Assembly (NCBI RefSeq): GCF_016587415.1
Contig: NZ_BNJI01000001.1
Coordinates: forward strand, 4,069,501-4,133,500
Source of the DNA: Ktedonobacter sp. SOSP1-85
Lineage (GTDB): Bacteria; Chloroflexota; Ktedonobacteria; Ktedonobacterales; Ktedonobacteraceae
Direction: 5' to 3'
DNA length: 64,000 nt
The notes beneath the pieces were generated by a model that did not search any database, was not told the origin of the DNA, and saw only the letters and a list, made by a program, of their open reading frames with translations. The position numbers were made by a program, and so were the translations under genes. The first letter of the stretch is position 1. The number at the start of each line of letters is the position of its first letter. Below are positions 8,853-18,471 of this stretch, in pieces.

Positions 8853-9041
8853 ATGTTGCCCCTGCTAGGACATGTTATCGAGACCGTGATGATTCTGGAA
8901 GATGAGCACTCTCCAACTGGAAAGTTGGTGTGGTTGCTAATCGTCTGGCTGCTGCCCTTTGTGGGTCAGTTCCTCTACCTGCTCTTTGGGCAGCGTCCAC
9001 CTTCTGGCAACTACGTGAGATTCGCTCAGCCCAGCTATTAG
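8853..9041 (+). CDS. PLDc_N-type protein, short paralogue or remnant
   Basis: Sixty-two residues closely resemble the 86-residue protein at 7142-7402 (LGHVIETVMILEDEHS, WLLPFVGQFLYLLFGQR), but the first membrane segment is mostly missing. The frame is open upstream of the ATG at 8853 without resembling the paralogue's N-terminus, and no ribosome site is evident. It may be a 5'-truncated copy. Together the two copies flank the coupled gene pair in opposite directions. Confidence 0.5.
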   Translation: MLPLLGHVIETVMILEDEHSPTGKLVWLLIVWLLPFVGQFLYLLFGQRPPSGNYVRFAQPSY

Positions 9042-9100
9042 GTAGCGTTATCTCTAAAGGCTAGACAAGGTTCCTATCGTCTTAGCCAGATGACTATGAT

Positions 9101-9138
9101 ACACAAAGGGAGCGGCAGTACTGCTGCTCCCTTTGTGT
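9101..9138 (+). terminator. Hairpin terminator
   Basis: Arms acacaaagggagc (9101-9113) and gctccctttgtgt (9126-9138) continue inward with one G-T pair to a 2-nt loop. It lies 60 nt after the PLDc_N remnant and separates it from the MocR gene. Confidence 0.7.
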
Positions 9139-9284
9139 ATTGCTTACACCAAAGATTGGCTCTTCTATTTTTGATATATTGGCCTATGCATTGTTCCTGA
9201 TTGGCTGGTATAGTTAAAAGAAAGCAGGTGTGTATAGTCTGTTTACAGGGGAGATTGGTGTCAACCAATGAAGGGAAAAGACGT

Positions 9285-10886
9285 ATGGCCCATAAATTTG
9301 AGCAACCACAGGAGTATTCACCGTTGCCTCTGTTTACCGCTTCGGTATCGGCAATGATTCAGCTTGAGCGCTCGAATGGTGTCCCACTCTATCGCCAGAT
9401 TTACGAACGCTTGCGCAATGCGATCCTGGGTGGTGAGCTTCCCGAGGGCACGCGCCTCCCTACCGAACGCGCACTGGCACGAGAGCTGCATGTCAATCGC
9501 ACAACGGTCATGAATGCCTACAATGAACTGGCGAGCGAGGGCTTGATCGAGGGGCATGTTGGTCGGGGAACGCTGGTGAAGCGCACCTATTTGGCACGAG
9601 AATTGGATGATGAGCCATTTGAACAGCATATGCCCTCCTGGTTGTTTAGTCTCTCCGCCGAAGAGGAACTGGCTCTGGGACATGATGCGCGCCTGATGAG
9701 CGAGATTACCTCATTGGGAGATCAGCAAGAGGTCATCTCTCTGGCGGCAGCCACGCCTGCTGAGGGTTTGCTTCCGGCTGAATTGTTACGCGAAATAGTG
9801 CGGGATGATTTACTCACCGCGCGGCAGAACGCGCTCGGGTATTGTCCGGTCGAAGGTTTACAGAGCCTGAGGCGTGGCATTGCTGAACGGATGCGTAAGC
9901 ATGGTGTGCCCGTTGATTTTCAACATATCCTGGTGCTCTCAGGCTCAACGCAGGGGATTGGCCTTGTGGGGCGTTTCTTGCTGCATCCGGGCGACGAGGT
10001 GGTGGTCGAGGTGCCTACCTATCTGGGCGCGATCCAGACCTTTCGCGCGCTTGGTGCCAGGGTCATAGGGGTCCCAATTGATAATGAGGGGATGCGCCTG
10101 GATCTTCTGGAAGCCATCTTAGCTCGTCGCAGTCCACGTCTTATCTATACGCTGCCAACCTTTCAAAATCCTACGGGCGTAATTATGTCACCTGCACGTA
10201 GGCGGCGCCTGTTGACCCTGGCACGGCGTTACCAGGTTCCTATTCTCGAAGATGATCCCTATGGTGAGATTTATTTTGAGGGTGAAGCGCCCCAACCCTT
10301 AAAGGCCCTGGACACACGTGGAGACGTGCTCTACCTCAGTACCTATTCAAAGCTCCTGGCTCCTGGTTTGCGCGTGGCCTGGCTGGCGGCACCAGAACCC
10401 CTCATCGAACGCCTCTCGCTCCACAAACAGATTTTTGACCTCAACACGACGGCCCTGGGACAATGGCTGGTGTCAGAGATACTCCAGCGCCAGATGCTGG
10501 ATCCTCACCTGGCCAGGGTGCGCCAGCAGTATCAACGGCAGCGCGATGTCATGTTTCAGGCGATTCAGGAGTACTGGCCGGCGGGAACACGCGTGACGTT
10601 GCCGGGAGGCGGCTTCCATCTCTGGTGTCGCCTCCCGGGAGATATGCGTGCACGAACGCTTTTACGAGAGGCTGCCCAGGAGGGAGTCGCGTTTGTCCTG
10701 GGAGAGCCTTTTCATATTGATGGTGGTGGACGACAGTATATCCGCCTGAGCTACGCCGTAAGCGATGAAGTGCAGATCAGGGAGGGAATACGGCGTATAG
10801 GGCTGGCCATGCGCCGTATTCAGAGTCGACGTTCACCACGCGATGAACAGGAAGGGCTGCACATTGAGCGCATGCCCATGGTGTAA
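9285..10886 (+). CDS. MocR-type regulator (GntR HTH + aminotransferase)
   Basis: An N-terminal GntR winged helix (about 30-100; PLYRQIYERLRNAIL, LPTERALARELHVNRTTV) is joined to a fold-type I aminotransferase domain with FQNPTG, the PLP-phosphate region DDPYGEIY and the Schiff-base lysine in STYSKLLAPG (Lys356). MocR proteins use PLP or a PLP-amino acid adduct as effector; PdxR, GabR and similar regulators belong here, but which target this one controls is not shown. The start at 9285 is chosen for aaggga 8 nt upstream; the frame is open to 9201. No vitamin B6 gene is adjacent. The length of 533 residues is slightly above usual because of a C-terminal Arg-rich tail. Confidence 0.9.
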   Translation: MAHKFEQPQEYSPLPLFTASVSAMIQLERSNGVPLYRQIYERLRNAILGGELPEGTRLPTERALARELHVNRTTVMNAYNELASEGLIEGHVGRGTLVKRTYLARELDDEPFEQHMPSWLFSLSAEEELALGHDARLMSEITSLGDQQEVISLAAATPAEGLLPAELLREIVRDDLLTARQNALGYCPVEGLQSLRRGIAERMRKHGVPVDFQHILVLSGSTQGIGLVGRFLLHPGDEVVVEVPTYLGAIQTFRALGARVIGVPIDNEGMRLDLLEAILARRSPRLIYTLPTFQNPTGVIMSPARRRRLLTLARRYQVPILEDDPYGEIYFEGEAPQPLKALDTRGDVLYLSTYSKLLAPGLRVAWLAAPEPLIERLSLHKQIFDLNTTALGQWLVSEILQRQMLDPHLARVRQQYQRQRDVMFQAIQEYWPAGTRVTLPGGGFHLWCRLPGDMRARTLLREAAQEGVAFVLGEPFHIDGGGRQYIRLSYAVSDEVQIREGIRRIGLAMRRIQSRRSPRDEQEGLHIERMPMV

Positions 10887-10902
10887 TCCAGAAGAATTGA
10901 AT

Positions 10903-11565
10903 CTATGAAGCGGAAACGATAGCGTAGCGATCAGTCTTTCTATACATAGAGGTTTCCTTAAGCTTCTCTGCCAGGGCCAGGCGTGCCACGTAGTACGAGG
11001 CGCGTAAGCGCTGTTGATCGATGCGTGCCTGTGGTGGACGAATAAGCGTGATATCTACATTATGACGCTTAAAGGCTTCGACAAAAGCTGACAAATCGTC
11101 GACTCGCTCGCGAAAGTAGCAGATGGCGGCCTTCTTCTGTACAGGAGGGAGCGTAAGGATTGCCGCAACGAGCTTATCAAGGAGTTCTTCGAAGGCGATA
11201 CGTTGGAGTATCTCATACAATGGATCACCCATGCCCTGGCTAAGGGCTAGCAGTGGTATTCCTTGAGGTTCTCCCTCGTCGTTTGTCAGCAGAGGATATG
11301 TCTGCTGGCGTCGCCGACAGTGATCGATAATTTCGCTCTTTACCACGCGTTGGAGGTATGCCTGGGGATGCTCTATAGTCGTACGTGGAAGCAGACGAGC
11401 CAGTTTAATGAGAACGCCCTGGGCTATCTCGTCACATTCCCATTCGGTCATGCCAGGATCAGTGAGATGGCGTACCAGCCTACGAATACGCGGTTCTAAT
11501 TGTACGAGGATGACATCTACAGGAGCGTTTGAATCACATAAGAAGAGAGGTTGCTCGTTTTGCAT
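10903..11565 (-). CDS. Sigma-70-like (ECF-type) factor
   Basis: The 220-residue protein has a region-2-like segment (about 25-95, with DEIAQGVLIKLARLLPRT and YLQRVVKSEIIDHCRRRQQ), a linker, and a C-terminal helical part starting at about 130 (LVAAILTLPPVQKKAAICYF) in the place of region 4. Length and order fit an ECF sigma factor, but the region-4 helix-turn-helix is atypical (an insertion around FVEAFKRHNVDITLI), so promoter recognition may be unusual. No anti-sigma gene is next to it. It is divergent from the RSH-ATPase operon across a 245-bp AT-rich gap, so it could control that operon; this is inference. Confidence 0.7.
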   Translation of the reverse strand: MQNEQPLFLCDSNAPVDVILVQLEPRIRRLVRHLTDPGMTEWECDEIAQGVLIKLARLLPRTTIEHPQAYLQRVVKSEIIDHCRRRQQTYPLLTNDEGEPQGIPLLALSQGMGDPLYEILQRIAFEELLDKLVAAILTLPPVQKKAAICYFRERVDDLSAFVEAFKRHNVDITLIRPPQARIDQQRLRASYYVARLALAEKLKETSMYRKTDRYAIVSAS

Positions 11566-11810
11566 GCATCACCTCACAAGAAGCTGGGAAACGCTTACTG
11601 TGTTTTTATCATCGCTATTAATATTATGATCAATATATTCGTAAAAATCAATGTAATATGCTATAATATTTTTGTGTCCAGGTGAAATTAAGGGAACTAT
11701 AAGCTTTCTTAGGCAGAGTATTTATGGTATAGTACATATTGTAATATTTTTAGGAAGGCTTCGTAGAAAAGAAGTGTTACGTGCATACGGCAAGGAAGAG
11801 AGTACTGCAC
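11566..11810. promoter_or_regulatory. AT-rich divergent promoter region
   Basis: Two extended -10 sites face the plus strand: tgc-tataat (11659-11667) and tgg-tatagt (11725-11733). The second would place a start about 70 nt before the ATG at 11811. No good -35 partner is seen for either, as expected for extended -10 promoters. The region is markedly richer in A and T than the genes on both sides. Confidence 0.45.
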
Positions 11811-14800
11811 ATGACCGAGACATACGCAAGCCTGGACCTCTCCCCCTGGCGTCCTACGCCTACCACTATCTCGTCTGAGTGGCGTGATTTCATCACGCTG
11901 GTAGTTCGCGAAGCAGAGGGACAGCCAAAGCCACCCTATGCCTATGTATTTAACGTGCGCTATGATGCCTGGAATGTTGGCGATCAGTTGCGTGACTGGG
12001 GTCTGCCCGAGCTTGTGGTCATCGCTGGTTACCTGCGTTCCTACGATGAGACCTTGCTGAGTCACGTAACACTCCCTGGCGCAGAGAAGGTACGTGCTCA
12101 TTTTAAGTCCTCCCTCCTCTACACCCGCTACATCGAGGAAGAGCAGCTTGCCAATCTGCTAATCCCGCCCTATCCCGATCTGGGGGCGTTATTGATCGCC
12201 CTGGTCGTGCATTACCAGGCGCTTCTGGGATTGAAGGAGCATGCAATACATCAACCTTTAGCAGGTAAGTTGCTGGATGATGTCCAGAGTGCGAAACGAA
12301 CACTCGTTCATATTACCAAGCGCCTGGGCCTATGGGATTTTAAGCGCCAGATTGAGGATGTTACAGAAGAACTTATTCATCCAAATACATTTTTAGAAGA
12401 TAAGCAGCGCTACGAAAAAATCCTCGCACGTGATAGTGATAAAATCGAGAATTTAAGATCAATCTTTGAACAATTTTGCCAAGAAGTTACTGATAGACCA
12501 GTACATGTAGTGTGCATACCATGTGGCGTTGCCGGGTTGAAGCGACGAACCCAGGATATGCATACCACAGCGACCTCGCAGAAGGAGCGGCTCTATGGTT
12601 TTGATCTTGTCAATTTTGATGTCATCGTACCCGTAATTTACGATTGTTACTTAGCTATGGGAGCTCTGTTTCAACTAGGCACGCTGCAAGATCGTGTGAC
12701 TGACCAAATTGCTCATCCCAAACCTAATGGCTATTGTCACCTCTCCTTTGGTTTGACGCTTGACCCTTCTGCCCCACCTTTTCAGAAGTTGGAATGGTTG
12801 GCATCAGATGGAGAGACCACCTATAACTGTTTCTTTCAAATAGGCACAAAAGTAACTCAGGCTGGCATTTATTATGGTTGCCTGAATGAAAAGATTTATG
12901 CTTTATATGATGAGGCGCAAGCCGCAATTCGCAATGCTGCACCAAGTATGCATGACATGGACTCGCGACCTATCTGGTTTAGTGAAGAGGGCAAGATGTA
13001 TGCGGCCATTAAAGATGGCATGGAAAAGGCGGAGAAGCTAGATGAAGATGATGTAGCATCCAATCCTATTATTGTCTATGACAAAAGCCATAACCATCGC
13101 CCTATACATCTTCCTAAGGGAGCAACGGTTTTAGATTTCGCATATAAACTTGATCCCAATATAGGGTCACATGCCGTAGAAGGTTTTATCAATAACCGCA
13201 AAGCAGGATTATTCCACGAATTGAATGCTGGTGATATTGTAGAGGTCAGAACTGTGAGCGAAACGCAGGTGCAGGATTACTGGCTGGATGATAAGTATGC
13301 AACCTCTGACCAGGCCCAGGCCCATATTCGGGCGCTTTTAAAACAAGAGCTGCATAACTTTCGTAGCTATGAACTTATTCGAGAAGCCCTGGAATTCTAC
13401 CACTATCCTCTTACACTTGAAGAATTAGATGATGAACTACGTCTGCTGGTGACACGTCAAAAGCTTGGCACACGCCAGTTTTACCTGAAGCAACTGAATA
13501 GTGATGGCAAAGAGCCATACACGGCTGAGTGGGCGGCGCAACAGATTATCCAGCGCCGCGCCGAATACAATGAGACACATACCTTAGAGATCGCTAAAGA
13601 GACGGCTGATCTTGTTCCACAGGCTCTTCTGGGCGATTCTTACTCTCATCCTCCACGTTTATGTGGTTCTTGCCAGCCTATGTCTTCGAAGCAAACAATC
13701 GTCGCTTACAAGGGCAAAAATAGCCGTGAGCTGGTGGCACATACGCTTAGTTGTTCGCATATCACACGCCTTAATGATGAACAACGGACGCGACTTATTC
13801 CCTTGCAGTGGCAATATCGTCCCCCCGCCTTCAAAGTCGCTTTCTTTATGCTGACTGAGGACCGGCGTGGCCTGGTACTGGATATCACGAAAAAGCTGCG
13901 CCGACGCCACTGCTCCTTGCTCTCCATTCATGCGGAAGCGATTTTAAAATTTAAAAAGGCAGAAGTACATTTCGTGACGGAACTCTATGAGTATCGTGAG
14001 GTGGCAGAAATCATCAATGATCTGAAATCAATTAATGGCGTCACCTCTGTCGAAGTAGACGCGGCTCGCACCGTTCCCTATATCTATCAGCGTATACGTG
14101 AGCACCAGCAAGAGAAGCCCATTCAACCCCAGGAAGAGCAGTGGGATGACACGCTTTCCTCTCTTGGGCCTCGGTCCGCAATCTTGCGGAATGCCTATGA
14201 TATCTCGCGCCCAGCCTCCTCGAAGATGTTCTTTGGACGCGAGAGCGAATTGCGTTATCTCGCGCGAGAGCTGTGTGAAGGAAGCGAGGGGAAAGCGGTT
14301 GTGCTATATGCCCCTCGCCGTTCTGGCAAATCATCGCTATGCAAAAATTTTCTCAGCCGGCATATTACTTCTCCAGCCTGGGGGGTCTTCTATTCCTTGC
14401 AAGGGGCAACACGCTTTAACGAGGAGCGTATCTTACGTGACATGGCGGGCGAGATTGGCGCTAGTTTTCAAGAGCATTTTAATCGCCCAGCGCCCGAATG
14501 GGACATTCTGGGCCAGAGCGATGTACAAATTTGTTTTCGCCGTTTTATCCAACGCTGTTTAGAGCGCGCGCCTGGTTCACGCTTGGTGCTAGTATTGGAT
14601 GAGTTTGGGGGCGCTTTACAGGCGTACACAGATGCTGTATTGGAGTTGCGCTTCTTTACCTACTGGCGCGAGTTATTGAGTGTTATTTCACAGGTGAGTT
14701 TGCTCCTTGCTCTTCCTACTAGTTCCCATGCTCTGCTGGTCTCTGAAAAGTTTGTCAATGCTTTCAGTTTTGCGCAAAATTTGCCCATGCCTTTTCTGGA

Positions 14801-15323
14801 CCAGGCAAGCGCGGAGCGACTGCTGACGGAGCCACTACGCGAATTGCGGGTGCTTATCTCCTCTCGTACTGTCCATCAAGCTGTGCAATTAACGGGGGGG
14901 AATCCTTACTATATGGCCCTGATCGGGATGCAGTTTGTGCGCTTGCTCAATGCCCATGCGCAGAAGCAGCAGGTAACCGATGAAGACCTGCAACTGGCGG
15001 TAGATCATATTATTGAGGCTGGTGGTGAGCAGAGCTTTTCGTATTATCGACAAGAACTGCATGGTGAACTGGAGTCGCGTATTTTAGATGAGATGCTTGA
15101 AATTATGACTTATTCGAAGCACACCATGATTTCGTTGCGGCAACTGACGAAAAACTTAGGAATGGCTGAAAGAGAGATTCGTCCTGCCTTAGAGCGGCTA
15201 CGCAATGGCCTGATACTAGATGAACATGCGGGGAGACGCAACGCAGGTAATCCCGAATATACTTTTAAGATTGAGTTGGTCAGGCTCTGGCTCATGCGTA
15301 ATCGCTGGCTGCTACAGTCTTAG
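11811..15323 (+). CDS. Degenerate RelA/SpoT-like protein fused to ATPase
   Basis: This 1170-residue protein has the order of a long RelA/SpoT enzyme plus an extra ATPase. Seen in order: an N-terminal helical region without HDxxED; helices like those before the synthetase (KRLGLWDFKRQIEDVTEEL); a synthetase-like region keeping FDV (Asp270) and HPKPNGY (Tyr308), but lacking the Arg-rich, SIH and EIQ-type catalytic residues; TGS (about 417-476, LPKGATVLDFAYKLDPNIG); a helical part; a Cys domain (LCGSCQP, Cys618/621, and CSH, Cys648); ACT (about 672-748); and a P-loop ATPase from about 806 (FFGRESEL) with Walker A APRRSGKSS (Lys840) and Walker B LVLVLDEF (Asp930). It probably binds nucleotides or reads ribosome or tRNA state without making ppGpp. 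The ATG at 11811 follows aggaagag. Confidence 0.8.
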   Translation: MTETYASLDLSPWRPTPTTISSEWRDFITLVVREAEGQPKPPYAYVFNVRYDAWNVGDQLRDWGLPELVVIAGYLRSYDETLLSHVTLPGAEKVRAHFKSSLLYTRYIEEEQLANLLIPPYPDLGALLIALVVHYQALLGLKEHAIHQPLAGKLLDDVQSAKRTLVHITKRLGLWDFKRQIEDVTEELIHPNTFLEDKQRYEKILARDSDKIENLRSIFEQFCQEVTDRPVHVVCIPCGVAGLKRRTQDMHTTATSQKERLYGFDLVNFDVIVPVIYDCYLAMGALFQLGTLQDRVTDQIAHPKPNGYCHLSFGLTLDPSAPPFQKLEWLASDGETTYNCFFQIGTKVTQAGIYYGCLNEKIYALYDEAQAAIRNAAPSMHDMDSRPIWFSEEGKMYAAIKDGMEKAEKLDEDDVASNPIIVYDKSHNHRPIHLPKGATVLDFAYKLDPNIGSHAVEGFINNRKAGLFHELNAGDIVEVRTVSETQVQDYWLDDKYATSDQAQAHIRALLKQELHNFRSYELIREALEFYHYPLTLEELDDELRLLVTRQKLGTRQFYLKQLNSDGKEPYTAEWAAQQIIQRRAEYNETHTLEIAKETADLVPQALLGDSYSHPPRLCGSCQPMSSKQTIVAYKGKNSRELVAHTLSCSHITRLNDEQRTRLIPLQWQYRPPAFKVAFFMLTEDRRGLVLDITKKLRRRHCSLLSIHAEAILKFKKAEVHFVTELYEYREVAEIINDLKSINGVTSVEVDAARTVPYIYQRIREHQQEKPIQPQEEQWDDTLSSLGPRSAILRNAYDISRPASSKMFFGRESELRYLARELCEGSEGKAVVLYAPRRSGKSSLCKNFLSRHITSPAWGVFYSLQGATRFNEERILRDMAGEIGASFQEHFNRPAPEWDILGQSDVQICFRRFIQRCLERAPGSRLVLVLDEFGGALQAYTDAVLELRFFTYWRELLSVISQVSLLLALPTSSHALLVSEKFVNAFSFAQNLPMPFLDQASAERLLTEPLRELRVLISSRTVHQAVQLTGGNPYYMALIGMQFVRLLNAHAQKQQVTDEDLQLAVDHIIEAGGEQSFSYYRQELHGELESRILDEMLEIMTYSKHTMISLRQLTKNLGMAEREIRPALERLRNGLILDEHAGRRNAGNPEYTFKIELVRLWLMRNRWLLQS

Positions 15324-15340
15324 ATAAGGAGGAAAGGAGT

Positions 15341-16933
15341 ATGCTTATGTCGGATGTACACTCCTGGCGCACATTGTTTAATCCCTTCAGCCTGGGTGAT
15401 ATGCCCGGAACCGGCCGTGTTTCTGGTCGTAGCACCGATATTAGAAATCTGATTGCCAATCAGCAAAGTGCCATAATCTTGTCTGGATCTCCTCGGGTGG
15501 GTAAAACAGCTTTTGTGCGCTATCTTAAGGGCGTGCCTTCTGTGGGCTGGTCCTGGCGTGATGAAGTAAGCTTGCACGATCTACGCGAGCAGTTTGCGCT
15601 TGACCAGTTGTATTTTACCCAGATCGACCTGACGACCCTGGAGAACGCGCAAAGTACGCAAGAGCTACTCTCTGCCTTCGTGGCCGAATGCAAGAGAAGC
15701 CTTGATACTCCCTACGATGGAGATAAATTGCCATCTTCCTCCCATGATATCAAGGGCTTGAGGTCGCTGCTGCGCTACTATGCGCGCGAGTTCCCGGAGG
15801 CGCGTTACTTTGTGATGCTTGATGCAGTGGAGCGCCTGGCGCGTCTCGATATGACTATCCCTGAGTTGGAAGGGAGCCTGGCTCAAACTCCGCAGGAGCG
15901 AGGAATCGCTTTGCTCAATCACTGTGGGGCTATTCGTGTCCTGGTCGATTTAATTGATGAGTTTACGAATTTTGGCGTGATTTTCTCCATCCAGAGCCTG
16001 GCACGACCAAGACCGGCAGACCAGTTTATCCATGTATCGGCCGACCTGGCACGTTTCACGACGACTGTCCTTCAATGCCTGACGCATACCGATACCCTGG
16101 CTTTTTTGGGCCAGTGTCCAGAGGATTTTGGTGAGGAGTGGGCAGAGACTTTTTACCGGCTGGGTGGACAGGAAATATTTACTCCTGGTGAGCAGCAATG
16201 GTTACATGAGCAAGCGGGGAGCCATCCCTATATATTGTTGCAATATTGTTATCATACCTTTCATTTCAAACAATTGTATGCCACGCAGTCTCAGCAGTGG
16301 CTAGAGCTGCCCATTGAAGGTCGGCAACAACTGGGTGAGCAGGTGAATAGCGCTGTTACAACCTTTCTCACTTTGCACTGGAAGCGTTTGCTAGAGGCTA
16401 TCGAAAAGGGAAATAGCGAGACGAAAGCTCATTTCTTTGAATTTGTGCGTGTATTTGAGGCTCATAACGCGGATGAAGAGATAGCTCCTGAACTCTGGAA
16501 CAGCCTGGGGGCAGAACTACGCTATATTCTCTCCAACGAAGGCTTGATTCGCTATGAACCTTTCCAGCCCGTATATTATCCAGGCGCTATTCTGCGAGAG
16601 TATCTGCGAGAGAAAGCACGAATGCAGACTCCTCCCAGCAGTCGCGGCTTCTGGCTTACCATTACGCGTCCCTCTAAGGCTCCCGAGCGCCTCTCGCTCT
16701 CTGAACTGGAGTATCACCTGATCAAGACACTTAGACAGCATCCCGTGCGCTGTAGCGAGGAAGAGTTGATGCAGGGAGCCTGGGGTAAAATCATCGAGCG
16801 TTCAACCTTTACCCAGCGGATGCACCACCTGCGCAAGAAGCTCAAGGACCATAGTGATAATGTTGAGTTAATTAGCAATCACTATGGAGGGCTGTATTCG
16901 CTAAATCATGCGGATTGGTTGCACCTTGAGTAG
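15341..16933 (+). CDS. P-loop ATPase with C-terminal winged helix
   Basis: The start lies 17 nt after the previous stop, behind aaggagg and aggag, so the two genes form an operon; ATG at 15341 or 15347 is possible. The protein opens with a P-loop module (GSPRVGKTAF, about 46-55; Walker B ARYFVMLDAVERL, about 159-171) like the ATPase half of its neighbour, followed by a helical region, and ends (about 455-525) in a winged helix of the OmpR/PhoB C-terminal type (LSLSELEYHLIKTLRQHP, HHLRKKLKD, NHYGGLYSL). A signalling ATPase with DNA-binding output is inferred. It could be the transcriptional arm of the RSH-ATPase; targets are unknown. Confidence 0.75.
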   Translation: MLMSDVHSWRTLFNPFSLGDMPGTGRVSGRSTDIRNLIANQQSAIILSGSPRVGKTAFVRYLKGVPSVGWSWRDEVSLHDLREQFALDQLYFTQIDLTTLENAQSTQELLSAFVAECKRSLDTPYDGDKLPSSSHDIKGLRSLLRYYAREFPEARYFVMLDAVERLARLDMTIPELEGSLAQTPQERGIALLNHCGAIRVLVDLIDEFTNFGVIFSIQSLARPRPADQFIHVSADLARFTTTVLQCLTHTDTLAFLGQCPEDFGEEWAETFYRLGGQEIFTPGEQQWLHEQAGSHPYILLQYCYHTFHFKQLYATQSQQWLELPIEGRQQLGEQVNSAVTTFLTLHWKRLLEAIEKGNSETKAHFFEFVRVFEAHNADEEIAPELWNSLGAELRYILSNEGLIRYEPFQPVYYPGAILREYLREKARMQTPPSSRGFWLTITRPSKAPERLSLSELEYHLIKTLRQHPVRCSEEELMQGAWGKIIERSTFTQRMHHLRKKLKDHSDNVELISNHYGGLYSLNHADWLHLE

Positions 16934-16938
16934 GAGTT

Positions 16939-18282
16939 TTAGGAGAGTGTACGGCTAAGAGTAGATGGGGTACGCAATATATGCTTTTGTCCCTGCTTGG
17001 CTATTGTTATAAATATGTTAGATGCAGATACCCGTGGGTATGCTGGTTTGATGATAAATCTCTCGGTAGATGCAGTCGCTTGCTTTTGTCTTTTAATAAT
17101 GTTTGATAACGTGTTAATATGTTTTTGTGCAATCAATAAATAACGTAGTCCTAAATGAGGTCGTCTGTCTGAAAGAATGCTGACATAAGCGCATACTATG
17201 GCTTTTTCTGCAATATAGAACTCCATGATAGGGATAAGATATCCTTTATCAAAAGTGTCTGTATTCTTTGTTGTATGAGTGAGATACTCTTTGAGAAATG
17301 CATCCCCACATCTTTTGGGTAAATCCGTTTTTGTCAGCGAGGTAAGTTGCTCTTCCAAATCCATAATGAGCATTGCTGCGTCACTAAGTGGATCAATATA
17401 AGAAAAGAGAGGATTAAAATCAATACAATCGAGGACTTTGAGTCTTTTACTTTTCCACTCTAATTTAGTATCGTTCCCTGCATTATTTTGTTTGGTCTCT
17501 GATACGCTCAATGGTTTAGGTATAAGCCAGAGATTGTTGGTTTTTAAATCACCATGACAGTGTTTAAGACATAGGCTTCTCGCTAAAAACTCCTTTTTGT
17601 AGATTTCTAAAGCATTATCCATCGTATTAAGTGATGCTGATATGTTTAGTGACTTTATTAGCGTTTTATCTATTCTTTCTAATGAAGGGTGAGTTAAAGC
17701 TTCCTTTAAGTGTTTTTTATTTAATTCCCACTTATTGCTCAATTCTTCTAATGATCCATAGCTAGATGAAACAGGTCTGGCTTGTTCATGCATGTGAGCA
17801 ATCTCTTTCGCCAGGAACTCTATATCTTCTTCTGTGGGTAAAGAACGCCTCCTGATTTGTTGATCTAATCTCCAGTCCTGGTTAAGAAAGTCCATGACAA
17901 CAGCATATTTCTTGTTAGCTTTAAGGTCATCTTCAGTAGGTGCTGAGAGGAGCGTGCCTAATGTGATTGTTCTAGCATATTCATGAAAAGGCGAAATAAT
18001 GGGAGCAATACCTAGATATACTTCCGGGGCAAATTGCCGATTAAATGCTAGGCCTTGAAGGGTATATATATTGTTTTTATTTGTATCTACAGTGTCGTAA
18101 ATATCATTCTTAAAAGGACGCCAGAGCTTTATACATTTGTGGCTTGTTTTATCCGCTACTTTTAGTACTATTGTTGCGGGTGAAATTAAGCGTTTCTGAA
18201 TTGTATAAGTTTGCGAAGATTTGGCTGATGGTGAAGATAGTGATTTGCCATCAACTCCCTCTACTAACTCGGCCTTTTCCAT
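16939..18282 (-). CDS. APH-like kinase, AT-rich copy
   Basis: The protein has the aminoglycoside-phosphotransferase/choline-kinase fold: a lysine strand (CIKLWRPF), catalytic loop CHGDLKTNNLWL and metal loop LDCIDFNPLFSYIDPLSD, followed by MLIMDLEE. This version is best known as the N-terminal domain of proteins annotated as bifunctional aminoglycoside phosphotransferase/ATP-binding; here the kinase domain stands alone, with a basic 50-residue tail. Key residues are intact, so small-molecule kinase activity is plausible but the substrate is unknown. It converges with the ATPase gene, with only 5 nt between stops. Its codons are far richer in A/T than the paralogue at 19044-20237, suggesting separate acquisition. 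Confidence 0.75.
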   Translation of the reverse strand: MEKAELVEGVDGKSLSSPSAKSSQTYTIQKRLISPATIVLKVADKTSHKCIKLWRPFKNDIYDTVDTNKNNIYTLQGLAFNRQFAPEVYLGIAPIISPFHEYARTITLGTLLSAPTEDDLKANKKYAVVMDFLNQDWRLDQQIRRRSLPTEEDIEFLAKEIAHMHEQARPVSSSYGSLEELSNKWELNKKHLKEALTHPSLERIDKTLIKSLNISASLNTMDNALEIYKKEFLARSLCLKHCHGDLKTNNLWLIPKPLSVSETKQNNAGNDTKLEWKSKRLKVLDCIDFNPLFSYIDPLSDAAMLIMDLEEQLTSLTKTDLPKRCGDAFLKEYLTHTTKNTDTFDKGYLIPIMEFYIAEKAIVCAYVSILSDRRPHLGLRYLLIAQKHINTLSNIIKRQKQATASTERFIIKPAYPRVSASNIFITIAKQGQKHILRTPSTLSRTLS

Positions 18283-18471
18283 TTTTTGCCTACAGTCTAA
18301 AATTCTTACAAAAAAAGGACTTTAAAACTCCGAAAAGTATGACCGAAATCATAGCATGATTTTTATATAAAGTAAATACTTCAAGAATTACGTAAATTTA
18401 ATGTTTTTGATGTTTGGGGGAGAGTAAGTACCAGGTTAGGTGGAATATGAATAGAGGTTAATGAATATCAT

